Shown here: piece after piece, positions 1 through 11,456 of the stretch
Layout: each line of letters begins with the position of its first letter
Position numbering within the stretch: the stretch's first letter is position 1
NCBI RefSeq assembly: GCF_051014685.1
Contig: NW_027478597.1
Coordinates: 124,001-188,000, forward strand
DNA: 64,000 bases
Origin: Ptiloglossa arizonensis
Lineage: Eukaryota > Arthropoda > Insecta > Hymenoptera > Colletidae
Direction of reading: 5' to 3'
Position numbers and translations under genes: made by a program
Notes under the pieces: model-generated
Database searches by the model: none
What the model saw: only the letters and a program-made list of their open reading frames with translations
What the model was told of the DNA's origin: nothing

Positions 1-406
1 AACCCAAAAATTTATATTGCATCTGAAAGTAGAAACACGCCCGATTACAACGGTATGTGTATTTTTTCCCTAGGCCATCCTGGTTAAGCGTTTGGAGCAG
101 CAGAATTGCGAAAAATTTTTTGCCTTTTCAACCATTCCTTGTCTTCAAACTCCCATAACTCGCGAACGGATTGACATAACCCAAAAATTTCTATTGTAAC
201 TGAAAGTAGAATCACGCCCGATTACAACGGTATGTGTATTTTTTCCCTAGGCCATTCTGGTTAAGCGTTTGGAGAAGCAGAATTGCGAAAAATTTGTTGT
301 CTTCTCAACCATTCCTTGTCTTCAAACTCTCATATCTCGCGAACGGATTGACCTAACCCAATAATTCCTGTTGCGTGTGAAAGTAAAAACTCGCCCGATT
401 ACAACG

Positions 407-427
407 GTATGTGTATTTTTTCCCTAG
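407..427 (+). other. Splice-donor-like and acceptor-like pair (representative monomer)
   Basis: Monomer positions 53-73 read GTATGT, then GTAT, a T-run, CCC and TAG, followed by G. A GTATGT donor and a polypyrimidine-TAG acceptor are thus 21 bases apart in most monomers, or about 198 bases apart if a donor pairs with the acceptor of the next monomer. Types with CCCTACG, or CCCTTGCCC lack the acceptor AG. This matters only if the array is transcribed, for which the sequence gives no evidence. Confidence 0.2.
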
Positions 428-504
428 GCCATTCTGGTTAAGCGTTTGGAGCAGCAGAATTGCGAAAAATTTTTTGCCTTCTCAACCATTTCTTGGCTTC
501 AAAC

Positions 505-521
505 TCCCATATCTCGCGAAC
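505..521 (-). promoter_or_regulatory. CENP-B-box-like 17-mer (representative monomer)
   Basis: Read on the minus strand the site is GTTCGCGAGATATGGGA. The degenerate CENP-B core is nTTCGnnnnAnnCGGGn; the site fits every fixed base except the C of CGGG, which is T. It occupies monomer positions 151-167. It recurs in most monomers that have TCCCATATCTCGCGAAC on the plus strand, and is further damaged in D types (CCGATATC, CGGATATC). Similarity to the full mammalian box is only 11 of 17, so protein binding is inference. Confidence 0.35.
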
Positions 522-1416
522 GGATTTACCTAACCCAAAAATTCCTGTTGCGTCTTTAAGTAGAAACCCGCCCGATTACAACGGTATGTGTATTTTTTCC
601 CTAGGCCATTCTGGTTAAGCGTTTGGAGCAGCAGAAGTGCGAAAACTTTGTTGTCTTCTTAACCATTTCTTGGCTTCAAACTCCCATATCTCGCGAACGG
701 ATTGACCTAACCCAAAAATTTATATTGCATCTGAAAGTAGAAACACGCCCGATTACAACGGTATGTGTATTTTTTCCCTAGGCTATCCTGGTTAAGCGTT
801 TGGAGCAGCAGAATTGCGAAAAATTTTTTGCCTTTTCAACCATTCCTTGTCTTCAAACTCCCATAACTCGCGAACGGATTGACCTAACCCAAAAATTTCT
901 ATTGTAACTGAAAGTAGAATCACGCCCGATTACAACGGTATGTGTATTTTGTCCCTAGGCCATTCTGGTTAAGCGTTTGGAGCGGCAGAATTGCGAAAAA
1001 TTTTTTGCCTTCTCAACCATTCCTTGGCTTCAAACTCCCATATCTCGCGAACGGATTGACCTAACCCAAAAATTCCTATTGTAACTGAAAGTGGAAACTC
1101 GCCCGATTACAACGGTATGTGTATTTTTTCCCTGGGCCACTCTGGTTAAGCATTTGAAGCAGCAGAATTGCGAAAAAATTTTTGCCGTCTCAACCATTTC
1201 TTAGCTTCAAAGTCCCATATCTCGCGAACGGATTGACCTAACCCAAAAATTCATATTGTAACTGAAAGTAGAAACTCGCCCGATTACAACGGTATGCGTA
1301 TTTTTTCCCTAGGCCATTCGGGTTAAGCGTTTGGATCAGCAGAATTGCGAAAAATGTTTTGCTTTCTCAACCATTTCTTGGCTTCAAACTCCCATATCTC
1401 TTGAACGGTTTGACCT

Positions 1417-2832
1417 AACCCAAAAATTCCTATTGTAACTGAAAGTAGAAACACGCCCGATTACAACGGTATGTGTATTTTTTCCCTAGGCCATCCTGGT
1501 TAAGCGTTTGGAGCAGCAGAATTGCGAAAAATTTTTTGCCTTTTCAACCATTCCTTGTCTTCAAACTCCCATAACTCGCGAACGGATTGACATAACCCAA
1601 AAATTTCTATTGTAACTGAAAGTAGAATCACGCCCGATTACAACGGTATGTGTATTTTTTCCCTAGGCCATTCTGGTTAAGCGTTTGGAGAAGCAGAATT
1701 GCGAAAAATTTGTTGTCTTCTCAACCATTCCTTGTCTTCAAGCTCTCATATCTCGCGAACGGATTGACCTAACCCAAAAATTCCTGTTGCGTGTGAAAGT
1801 AAAAACTCGCCCGATTACAACGGTATGTGTATTTTTTCCCTAGGCCATTCTGGTTAAGCGTTTGGAGCAGCAGAATTGCGAAAAATTTTTTGCCTTCTCA
1901 ACCATTTCTTGGCTTCAAACTCCCATATCTCGCGAACGGATTGACCTAACCCAAAAATTCCTGTTGCGTCTTTAAGTAGAAACCCGACCGATTACAACGG
2001 TATGTGTATTTTTTCCCTAGGCCATTCTGGTTAAGCGTTTGGAGCAGCAGAAGTGCGAAAACTTTGTTGTCTTCTTAACCATTTCTTGGCTTCAAACTCC
2101 CATATCTCGCGAACGGATTGACCTAACCCAAAAATTTATATTGCATCTGAAAGTAGAAACACGCCCGATTACAACGGTATGTGTATTTTTCCCCTAGGGC
2201 ATCCTGGTTAAGCGTTTGGAGCAGCAGAATTGCGAAAAATTTTTTGCCTTTTCAACCATTCCTTGTCTTCAAACTCCCATAACTCGCGAACGGATTGACC
2301 TAACCCAAAAATTTCTATTGTAACTGAAAGTAGAATCACGCCCGATTACAACGGTATGTGTATTTTGTCCTTAGGCCATTCTGGTTAAGCGTTTGGAGCG
2401 GCAGAATTGCGAAAAATTTTTTGCCTTCTCAACCATTCCTTGTCTTCAAACTCCCATATCTCGCGAACGGATTGACCTAACCCAAAAATTCCTATTGTAA
2501 CTGAAAGTGGAAACTCGCCCGATTACAACGGTATGTGTATTTTTTCCCTGGGCCACTCTGGTTAAGCATTTGAAGCAGCAGAATTGCGAAAAAATTTTTG
2601 CCGTCTCAACCATTTCTTAGCTTCAAAGTCCCATATCTCGCGAACGGATTGACCTAACCCAAAAATTCCTATTGTAGCTGAAAGTAGAAACTCGCCCGAT
2701 TACAACGGTATGCGTATTTTTTCCCTAGGCCATTCTGGTTAAGCGTTTGGATCAGCAGAATTGCGAAAAATGTTTTGCCTTCACAACCATTTCTTGGCTT
2801 CAAACTCCCATATCTCGCGAACGGTTTGACCT
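1417..2832 (+). repeat. 8-mer higher-order repeat, copy 2 (1416 bp)
   Basis: Monomer-by-monomer match to the preceding 1416 bp with scattered substitutions and no indel. Its first monomer is a hybrid: it begins like the GTAACTGAAAGTAG type, then continues from AAACACGCCCG onward like monomer 1 of copy 1. This places an exchange or conversion junction within about the first 35 bp of the unit. Confidence 0.88.
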
Positions 2833-3540
2833 AACCCAAAAATTCCTATTGTAACTGAAAGTAGAAACACGCCCGATTACAACGGTATGTGTATTTTTTC
2901 CCTAGGCCACCCTGGTTAAGCATTCGAAGCAGCAGAATTGCGAAAAAATTTTTGCCTTCTCAACCATTCCTTGTCTTCAAACTCCCATATCTCGCGAACG
3001 GATTGACCTAACCCAAAAATTCCTATTGTAACTGAAAGTAGAAACACGCCCGATTACAACGGTATGTGTATTTTTTCCCTGGGCCACTCTAGTTAAGCAT
3101 TTGAAGCAGCAGAATTGTGAAAAATTTTTTGCCTTCTCTACCATTTCTTGGCTTCAAACTCCCATATCTCGCGAACGGATTAACCTAACCCAAAAATTTC
3201 TATTGCATCTGAAAGTAGAAACACGCCCGATTACAACGGTATGTGTATTTTTTCCCTAGGCCATTCTGGTTAAGCGTTTGGAGAAGCAGAATTGCGAAAA
3301 ATTTGTTGTCTTCTCAACCATTCCTTGTCTTCAAGCTCTCATATCTCGCGAACGGATTGACCTAACCCAAAAATTCCTGTTGCGTGTGAAAGTAAAAACT
3401 CGCCCGATTACAACGGTATGTGTATTTTTTCCCTAGGCCATTCTGGTTAAGCGTTTGGAGCAGCAGAATTGCGAAAAATTTTTTGCCTTCTCAACCATTT
3501 CTTGGCTTCAAACTCCCATATCTCGCGAACGGATTGACCT
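2833..3540 (+). repeat. Linking monomers between the 8-mer and 14-mer blocks
   Basis: Four 177-bp monomers. The first has CCACCCTGGTTAAGCATTCG and the second GGGCCACTCTAGTTAAGC with TTGTGAAAAA. The third and fourth return to the GGAGAAGCAG and GCGTGTGAAAG types of the 8-mer. The set recurs at 4957-5841 with one extra monomer, because the second member is there split into two hybrid monomers. Confidence 0.8.
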
Positions 3541-6018
3541 AACCCAAAAATTTATATTGCATCTGAAAGTAGAAACACGCCCGATTACAACGGTATGTGT
3601 ATTTTTTCCCTAGGGCATCCTGGTTAAGCGTTTGGAGCAGCAGAATTGCGAAAAATTTTTTGCCTTTTCAACCATTCCTTGTCTTCAAACTCCCATAACT
3701 CGCGAACGGATTGACCTAACCCAAAAATTTCTATTGTAACTGAAAGTAGAATCACGCCCGATTACAACGGTATGTGTATTTTGTCCCTAGGCCATTCTGG
3801 TTAAGCGTTTGGGGCGGCAGAATTGCGAAAAATTTTTTGCCTTCTCAACCATTCCTTGTCTTCAAACTCCCATATCTCGCGAACGGATTGACCTAACCCA
3901 AAAATTCCTATTGTAACTGAAAGTGGAAACTCGCCCGATTACAATGGTATGTGTATTTTTTCCCTGGGCCACTCTGGTTAAGCATTTGAAGCAGCAGAAT
4001 TGCGAAAAAATTTTTGCCGTCTCAACCATTTCTTAGCTTCAAAGTCCCATATCTCGCGAACGGATTGACCTAACCCAAAAATTCCTATTGTGACTGAAAG
4101 TAGAAACTCGCCCGATTACAACGGTATGTGTATTTTTTCCCTACGCCATTCTGGTTAAGCATTTGAAGCAGCTGAATTGCGAAAAAATTTTTGCCGTCTT
4201 CACCATTTCTTGGCTTCAAACTCCCATATCTCGCGAACGGATTGACCTAACCCAAAAATTCCTATTGTAACTGAAAGTAGAAACTCGCCCGATTACAACG
4301 GTATGCGTATTTTTTCCCTGGGCCACTCTAGTTAAGCATTTGAAGCAGCAGAATTGCGAAAAATTTGTAGTCTTCTCAACCATTTCTTAGCTTCAAAGTC
4401 CCATATCTCGCGAACGGATTGACCTAACCCAAAAATTCCTAGTGCATCTGAAAGTAGAAACTCGCCCGATTACAACGGTATGTGTATTTTTTCCCTAGGC
4501 CATTCTGGTTAAGCGTTTGGAGCAGCAGAATTGTGAAAAATTTTTTGCCTTCTCTACCATTTCTTGGCTTCAAACTCCCATATCTCGCGAACGGATTGAC
4601 CTAACCCAAAAATTCCTATTGTAACTGAAAGTAGAAACTCGCCCGATTACAACGGTATGCGTATTTTTTCCCTGGGCCACTCTAGTTAAGCATTTGAAGC
4701 AGCAGAATTGCGAAAAATTTGTAGTCTTCTCAACCATTTCTTAGCTTCAAAGTCCCATATCTCGCGAACGGATTGACCTAACCCAAAAATTCCTATTGTA
4801 GCTGAAAGTAGAAACTCGCCCGATTACAACGGTATGCGTATTTTTTCCCTAGGCCATTCTGGTTAAGCGTTTGGATCAGCAGAATTGCGAAAAATGTTTT
4901 GCCTTCACAACCATTTCTTGGCTTCAAACTCCCATATCTCGCGAACGGTTTGACCTAACCCAAAAATTCCTATTGTAACTGAAAGTAGAAACACGCCCGA
5001 TTACAACGGTATGTGTATTTTTTCCCTAGGCCACCCTGGTTAAGCATTCGAAGCAGCAGAATTGCGAAAAAATTTTTGCCTTCTCAACCATTCCTTGTCT
5101 TCAAACTCCCATATCTCGCGAACGGATTGACCTAACCCAAAAATTCCTATTGTAACTGAAAGTAGAAACACGCCCGATTACAACGGTATGTGTATTTTTT
5201 CCCTGGGCCACTCTAGTTAAGCATTTGAAGCAGCAGAATTGCGAAAAATTTGTAGTCTTCTCAACCATTTCTTAGCTTCAAAGTCCCATATCTCGCGAAC
5301 GGATTGACCTAACCCAAAAATTCCTAGTGCATCTGAAAGTAGAAACTCGCCCGATTACAAAGGTATGTGTATTTTTTCCCTAGGCCATTCTGGTTAAGCG
5401 TTTGGAGCAGCAGAATTGTGAAAAATTTTTTGCCTTCTCTACCATTTCTTGGCTTCAAACTCCCATATCTCGCGAACGGATTAACCTAACCCAAAAATTT
5501 CTATTGCATCTGAAAGTAGAAACACGCCCGATTACAACGGTATGTGTATTTTTTCCCTAGGCCATTCTGGTTAAGCGTTTGGAGAAGCAGTATTGCGAAA
5601 AATTTGTTGTCTTCTCAACCATTCCTTGTCTTCAAGCTCTCATATCTCGCGAACGGATTGACCTAACCCAAAAATTCCTGTTGCGTGTGAAAGTAAAAAC
5701 TCGCCCGATTACAACGGTATGTGTATTTTTTCCCTAGGCCATTCTGGTTAAGCGTTTGGAGCAGCAGAATTGCGAAAAATTTTTTGCCTTCTCAACCATT
5801 TCTTGGCTTCAAACTCCCATATCTCGCGAACGGATTGACCTAACCCAAAAATTCCTGTTGCGTCTTTAAGTAGAAACCCGCTCGATTACAACGGTATGTG
5901 TATTTTTTCCCTAGGCCATTCTGGTTAAGCGTTTGGAGCAGCAGAAGTTCGAAAACTTTGTTGTCTTCTTAACCATTTCTTGGCTTCAAACTCCCATATC
6001 TCGCGAACGGATTGACCT
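3541..6018 (+). repeat. 14-mer higher-order repeat, copy 1 (2478 bp)
   Basis: Fourteen monomers of exactly 177 bp, beginning with the TTTATATTGCATC type followed by the type with GGGGCGGCAG. Later members carry CCCTACGCCATTC with GCAGCTGAATTGCG, TTTGTAGTCTTCTC, and CCTAGTGCATC. The order resumes at 6019, 2478 bp downstream. Confidence 0.87.
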
Positions 6019-7965
6019 AACCCAAAAATTTATATTGCATCTGAAAGTAGAAACACGCCCGATTACAACGGTATGTGTATTTTTTCCCTAGGGCATCCTG
6101 GTTAAGCGTTTGGAGCAGCAGAATTGCGAAAAATTTTTTGCCTTTTCAACCATTCCTTGTCTTCAAACTCCCATAACTCGCGAACGGATTGACCTAACCC
6201 AAAAATTTCTATTGTAACTGAAAGTAGAATCACGCCCGATTACAACGGTATGTGTATTTTGTCCCTAGGCCATTCTGGTTAAGCGTTTGGGGCGGCAGAA
6301 TTGCGAAAAATTTTTTGCCTTCTCAACCATTCCTTGTCTTCAAACTCCCATATCTCGCGAACGGATTGACCTAACCCAAAAATTCCTATTGTAACTGAAA
6401 GTGGAAACTCGCCCGATTACAATGGTATGTGTATTTTTTCCCTGGGCCACTCTGGTTAAGCATTTGAAGCAGCAGAATTGCGAAAAAATTTTTGCCGTCT
6501 CAACCATTTCTTAGCTTCAAAGTCCCATATCTCGCGAACGGATTGACCTAACCCAAAAATTCCTATTGTAACTGAAAGTAGAAACTCGCCCGATTACAAC
6601 GGTATGTGTATTTTTTCCCTACGCCATTCTGGTTAAGCATTTGAAGCAGCTGAATTGCGAAAAAATTTTTGCCGTCTTCACCATTTCTTGGCTTCAAACT
6701 CCCATATCTCGCGAACGGATTGACCTAACCCAAAAATTCCTATTGTAACTGAAAGTAGAAACTCGCCCGATTACAACGGTATGCGTATTTTTTCCCTGGG
6801 CCACTCTAGTTAAGCATTTGAAGCAGCAGAATTGCGAAAAATTTGTAGTCTTCTCAACCATTTCTTAGCTTCAAAGTCCCATATCTCGCGAACGGATTGA
6901 CCTAACCCAAAAATTCCTAGTGCATCTGAAAGTAGAAACTCGCCCGATTACAACGGTATGTGTATTTTTTCCCTAGGCCATTCTGGTTAAGCGTTTGGAG
7001 CAGCAGAATTGTGAAAAATTTTTTGCCTTCTCTACCATTTCTTGGCTTCAAACTCCCATATCTCGCGAACGGATTGACCTAACCCAAAAATTCCTATTGT
7101 AACTGAAAGTAGAAACTCGCCCGATTACAACGGTATGCGTATTTTTTCCCTGGGCCACTCTAGTTAAGCATTTGAAGCAGCAGAATTGCGAAAAATTTGT
7201 AGTCTTCTCAACCATTTCTTAGCTTCAAAGTCCCATATCTCGCGAACGGATTGACCTAACCCAAAAATTCCTAGTGCATCTGAAAGTAGAAACTCGCCCG
7301 ATTACAACGGTGTGTGTATTTTTTCCCTAGGCCATTCTGGTTAAGCGTTTGGAGCAGCAGAATTGTGAAAAATTTTTTGCCTTCTCTACCATTTATTGGC
7401 TTCAAACTCCCATATCTCGCGAACGGATTAACCTAACCCAAAAATTTCTATTGCATCTGAAAGTAGAAACACGCCCGATTACAACGGTATGTGTATTTTT
7501 TCCCTAGGCCATTCTGGTTAAGCGTTTGGAGCGGCAGAATTGCGAAAAATTTTTTGCCTTCTCAACCATTCCTTGTCTTCAAACTCCCATATCTCGCGAA
7601 CGGATTGACCTAACCCAAAAATTCCTATTGTAACTGAAAGTGGAAACTCGCCCGATTACAACGGTATGTGTATTTTTTCCCTGGGCCACTCTGGTTAAGC
7701 ATTTGAAGCAGCAGAATTGCGAAAAAATGTTTGCCGTCCTAACCATTTCTTAGCTTCAAAGTCCCATATCTCGCGAACGGATTGACCTAACCCAAAAATT
7801 CCTATTGTAACTGAAAGTAGAAGCTCGCCCGATTACAACGGTATGTGTATTTTTTCCCTACGCCATTCTGGTTAAGCATTTGAAGCAGCTGAATTGCGAA
7901 AAAATTTTTGCCGTCTTCACCATTTCTTGGCTTCAAACTCCCATATCTCGCGAACGGATTGACCT
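6019..7965 (+). repeat. 14-mer higher-order repeat, copy 2, partial
   Basis: 6019-7257 follows 3541-4779 monomer for monomer, with very few mismatches and no indel. After that the order departs from copy 1: another CCTAGTGCATC monomer at 7258, then a hybrid with GAGCGGCAG at 7435. The 177-bp register that started at base 1 is still intact at 7966. Confidence 0.83.
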
Positions 7966-9076
7966 AATCCAAAAATTCCTATTGCATCTGAAAGTAGAAA
8001 CTCGCCCGATTACAACGGTATGTGTATTTTTCCCTAGGCCATTCTGGTTAAGCGTTTGGATCAGCAGAATTGCGAAAAATGTTTTGCCTTCTCTAACATT
8101 TCTTGGCTTCAAACTCACATATCTCGCGAACGGATTGACCTAACCCAAAAATTCCTTTTGCATCTGAAAGCAGAAGCTCGCTCGATTACAACGGTGTGTG
8201 TATTTTTTCGCTAGGCCATTCTTGTTAAGCGTTTGGAGCAGCAGAATTCCGAAAGTTTGTTGTCTTCTCAACCATTTCTTGGCTTCAAACTCCCATATCT
8301 CCCGAACGGATTGACCTAACCCAAAAAATCCTATTGCATCTGAAAGTAGAAACTCGCCCGTTTACAAAGGTATGTGTATTTTTTCCCTAGGCCATTCTGG
8401 TTAAGCGTTTGGAGCAGCAGAATTGTGAAAAATTTTTTGCCTTCTCTACCATTTCTTGGCTTCAAACTCCCATATCTCGCGAACGGATTGACCTAACCCA
8501 AAAATTTCAATTGCATATGAAAGTAGAAACACGCCCGATTACAACGGTATGTGTATTTTTTCCCTAGGCCATTCTGGTTAAGCGTTTGGAGTAGCAGAAT
8601 TGCGAAAAATTTTTTGCCTTCTCAACCATTCCTTGTCTTCAAACTCCCATATCTCGCGAACGGATTGACCTAACCCAAAAATTCCTATTGTAACTGAAAG
8701 TAGAAACTCGCCCGATTACAACGGTATGTGTATTTTTTCCCTAGGCCATTCTGGTTAAGCGTTTGGAGCAGCAGAATTGTGAAAAATTTTTTGCCTTCTC
8801 TACCATTTCTTGGCTTCAAACTCCCATATCTCGCGAACGGATTGACCTAACCCAAAAATTTCAATTGCATATGAAAGTAGAAACACGCCCGATTACAACG
8901 GTATGTGTATTTTTTCCCTAGGCCATTCTGGTTAAGCGTTTGGAGCAGCAGAATTGCGAAAAATTTTTTGCCTTCTCAACCATTCCTTGTCTTCAAACTC
9001 CCATATCTCGCGAACGGATTGACCTAACCCAAAAATTCCTATTGCAACTGAAAGTAGAAACTCGCCCGATTACAAC
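7966..9076 (+). repeat. Transitional monomers, register broken
   Basis: The first length change of the window falls here: the T-run near 8030 has five T instead of six, so the next monomer starts at 8142 instead of 8143. Variants absent further left appear: GAAAGCAGAAGCTCGCTCG, TTTTTTCGCTAGG, CATATCTCCCGAACGG, and GAATTCCGAAAG with a one-base deletion and an EcoRI site at 8244-8249. A TTTCAATTGCATATG monomer occurs twice, 354 bp apart. Confidence 0.85.
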
Positions 9077-10136
9077 GGTATGTGTATTTTTTCCCTAGGC
9101 CATTCTGGTTAAGCGTTTGGATCAGCAGAATTGCGAAAAATTGTATGCCTTCTCAACCATTTCTTGGCTTCAAACTCCCATATCTCGCGAACGGATTGAC
9201 CTAACCCAAAAATTCCTGTTGCGACTGAAAGTAAAAACTCGCCCGATTACAACGGTATGTGTATTTTTTCCCTAGCCCATTCTGGTTAAGCGTTTGGATC
9301 AGCAGAATTGCGAAAAATGTTTTGCCTTCTCTACCATTTCTTGGCTTCAAACTCACATATCTCGCGAACGGATTGACCTTACCCAAAAATTCCTATTGCA
9401 TCTGAAAGCAGAAGCTCGCTCGATTACAACGGTATGTGAATTTTTTCGCTAGGCCATTCTGGTTAAGCGTTTGGAGAAGCAGAATTCCGAAAGTTTGTTG
9501 TCTTCTCAACCATTTCTTGGCTTCAAACTCCCATATCTCCCGAACGGATTGACCTAACCCAAAAAATCCTATTGCATCTGAAAGTAGAAACTCGCCCGTT
9601 TACAAAGGTATGTGTATTTTTTCCCTAGGCCATTCTGGTTAAGCGTTTGGATCAGCAGAATTGCGAAAAATTGTATGCCTTCTCAACCATTTCTTGGCTT
9701 CAAACTCCCATATCTCGCGAACGGATTGACCTAACCCAAAAATTCCTGTTGCGACTGAAAGTAAAAACTCGCCCGATTACAACGGTATGTGTATTTTTTC
9801 CCTAGCCCATTCTGGTTAAGCGTTTGGATCAGCAGAATTGCGAAAAATGTTTTGCCTTCTCTACCATTTCTTGGCTTCAAACTCACATATCTCGCGAACG
9901 GATTGACCTTACCCAAAAATTCCTATTGCATCTGAAAGCAGAAGCTCGCTCGATTACAACGGTATGTGAATTTTTTCGCTAGGCCATTCTGGTTAAGCGT
10001 TTGGAGAAGCAGAATTCCGAAAGTTTGTTGTCTTCTCAACCATTTCTTGGCTTCAAACTCCCATATCTCCCGAACGGATTGACCTAACCCAAAAAATCCT
10101 ATTGCATCTGAAAGTAGAAACTCGCCCGTTTACAAA
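9077..10136 (+). repeat. Two tandem copies of a 530-bp trimer
   Basis: Copy 1 is 9077-9606 and copy 2 is 9607-10136; the match runs on to 10180. Spacing is 530 bp, three monomers minus one base lost in GAATTCCGAAAG. Each unit contains AATTGTATGCC, GCGACTGAAAGTAAAAAC, ACTCACATATC and GTATGTGAATTTTTTCGC. The reverse-strand 61-codon frames in this stretch are identical because the DNA is duplicated, not because of coding selection. Confidence 0.9.
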
Positions 10137-10200
10137 GGTATGTGTATTTTTTCCCTAGGCCATTCTGGTTAAGCGTTTGGAGCAGCAGAATTGTAAAAAA

Positions 10201-11456
10201 TTTTTTGCCTTCTCTACCATTTCTTGGCTTCAAACTCCCATATCTCGCGAACGGATTGACCTAACCCAAAAATTTCTATTGCATATGAAAGTAGAAACAC
10301 GCCCGATTACAACGGTATGTGTATTTTTTCCCTAGGCCATTCTGGTTAAGCGTTTGGAGCAGCAGAATTGCGAAAAATTTTTTGCCTTCTCAACCATTCC
10401 TTGTCTTCAAACTCCCATATCTCGCGAACGGGTTGACATAACCTAAAAATTCCTATTGTAACTGAAAGTGGAAACTCGCCCGATCACAACGTTATGTGTA
10501 TTTTTTCCCTAGGCCATTCTGGTTAAGCGTTTGGAGCAGCAGAATTGCGAAAAATGTTTTGCCTTCTCAACCATTTCTTGGCTTCAAACTCCCATATCTC
10601 GCGAAAGGATTGACCTATCCCAAAAATTCCTGTTGCGTCTGAAAGTAGACACTCGCCCGATTACAGCGGTATGTGTATTTTTTCCCTAGCCCATTCTGGT
10701 TAAGCGTTTGGAGCAGCAGAATTGCGAAAAATTTTTTGCCTTCTCAACCATTTCTTGGCTTCAAACTCACATATCTCGCGAACGGATTGACCTTACCCAA
10801 AAATTCCTATTGCATCTGAAAGCAGAAGCTCGCTCGATTACAACGGTATGTGAATTTTTTCGCTAGGCCATTCTGGTTAAGCGTTTGGAGAAGCAGAATT
10901 CCGAAAATTTTTTGCCTTCTCTACCATTTCTTGGCTTCAAACTCCCATATCTCGCGAACGGATTGACCTAACCCAAAAATTTCTATTGCATATGAAAGTA
11001 GAAACACGCCCGATTACAACGGTATGTGTATTTTTTCCCTAGGCCATTCTGGTTAAGCGTTTGGAGCAGCAGAATTGCGAAAAATTTTTTGCCTTCTCAA
11101 CCATTCCTTGTCTTCAAACTCCCATATCTCGCGAACGGGTTGACATAACCTAAAAATTCCTATTGTAACTGAAAGTGGAAACTCGCCCGATCACAACGTT
11201 ATGTGTATTTTTTCCCTAGGCCATTCTGGTTAAGCGTTTGGAGCAGCAGAATTGCGAAAAATGTTTTGCCTTCTCAACCATTTCTTGGCTTCAAACTCCC
11301 ATATCTCGCGAAAGGATTGACCTAACCCAAAAATTCCTGTTGCGTCTGAAAGTAGACACTCGCCCGATTACAGCGGTATGTGTATTTTTTCCCTAGCCCA
11401 TTCTGGTTAAGCGTTTGGAGCAGCAGAATTGCGAAAAATTTTTTGCCTTCTCAACC
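10201..11456 (+). repeat. 707-bp tetramer, one full and one partial copy
   Basis: 10201-10907 is matched by 10908-11456 at a spacing of 707 bp (four monomers minus one base). Shared rare marks are GGGTTGACATAACCTAAAA, CGATCACAACGTTATG, GCGAAAGGATTGACC and GTAGACACTCGCCCG with TACAGCGG. The copies diverge near 11456, where CAACCAGTCC replaces CAACCATTTC. Confidence 0.88.

Larger units (their letters stand above)
1..1416 (+). repeat. 8-mer higher-order repeat, copy 1 (1416 bp)
   Basis: Eight monomers of exactly 177 bp (starts 1, 178, 355, 532, 709, 886, 1063, 1240). Diagnostic variants in order: TTTATATTGCATC; GGAGAAGCAG; GCGTGTGAAAGTAAAAAC; GCGTCTTTAAGTAG with GAAGTGCGAAAAC; TTTATATTGCATC again; TATTTTGTCCC with GAGCGGCAG; GGGCCACTCTGG with GCATTTGAAGC; and GGATCAGCAG with TATGCG. 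The same order recurs 1416 bp later. Monomers 1 and 5 share a variant, so the 8-mer may descend from an older 4-mer. Confidence 0.9.

Noticed and set aside
110..123. AAAAATTTTTT palindrome as a rho-independent terminator or hairpin
   Set aside because: There is no GC stem, and the palindrome repeats every 177 bp in non-coding satellite; at most it affects DNA bending and nucleosome placement.
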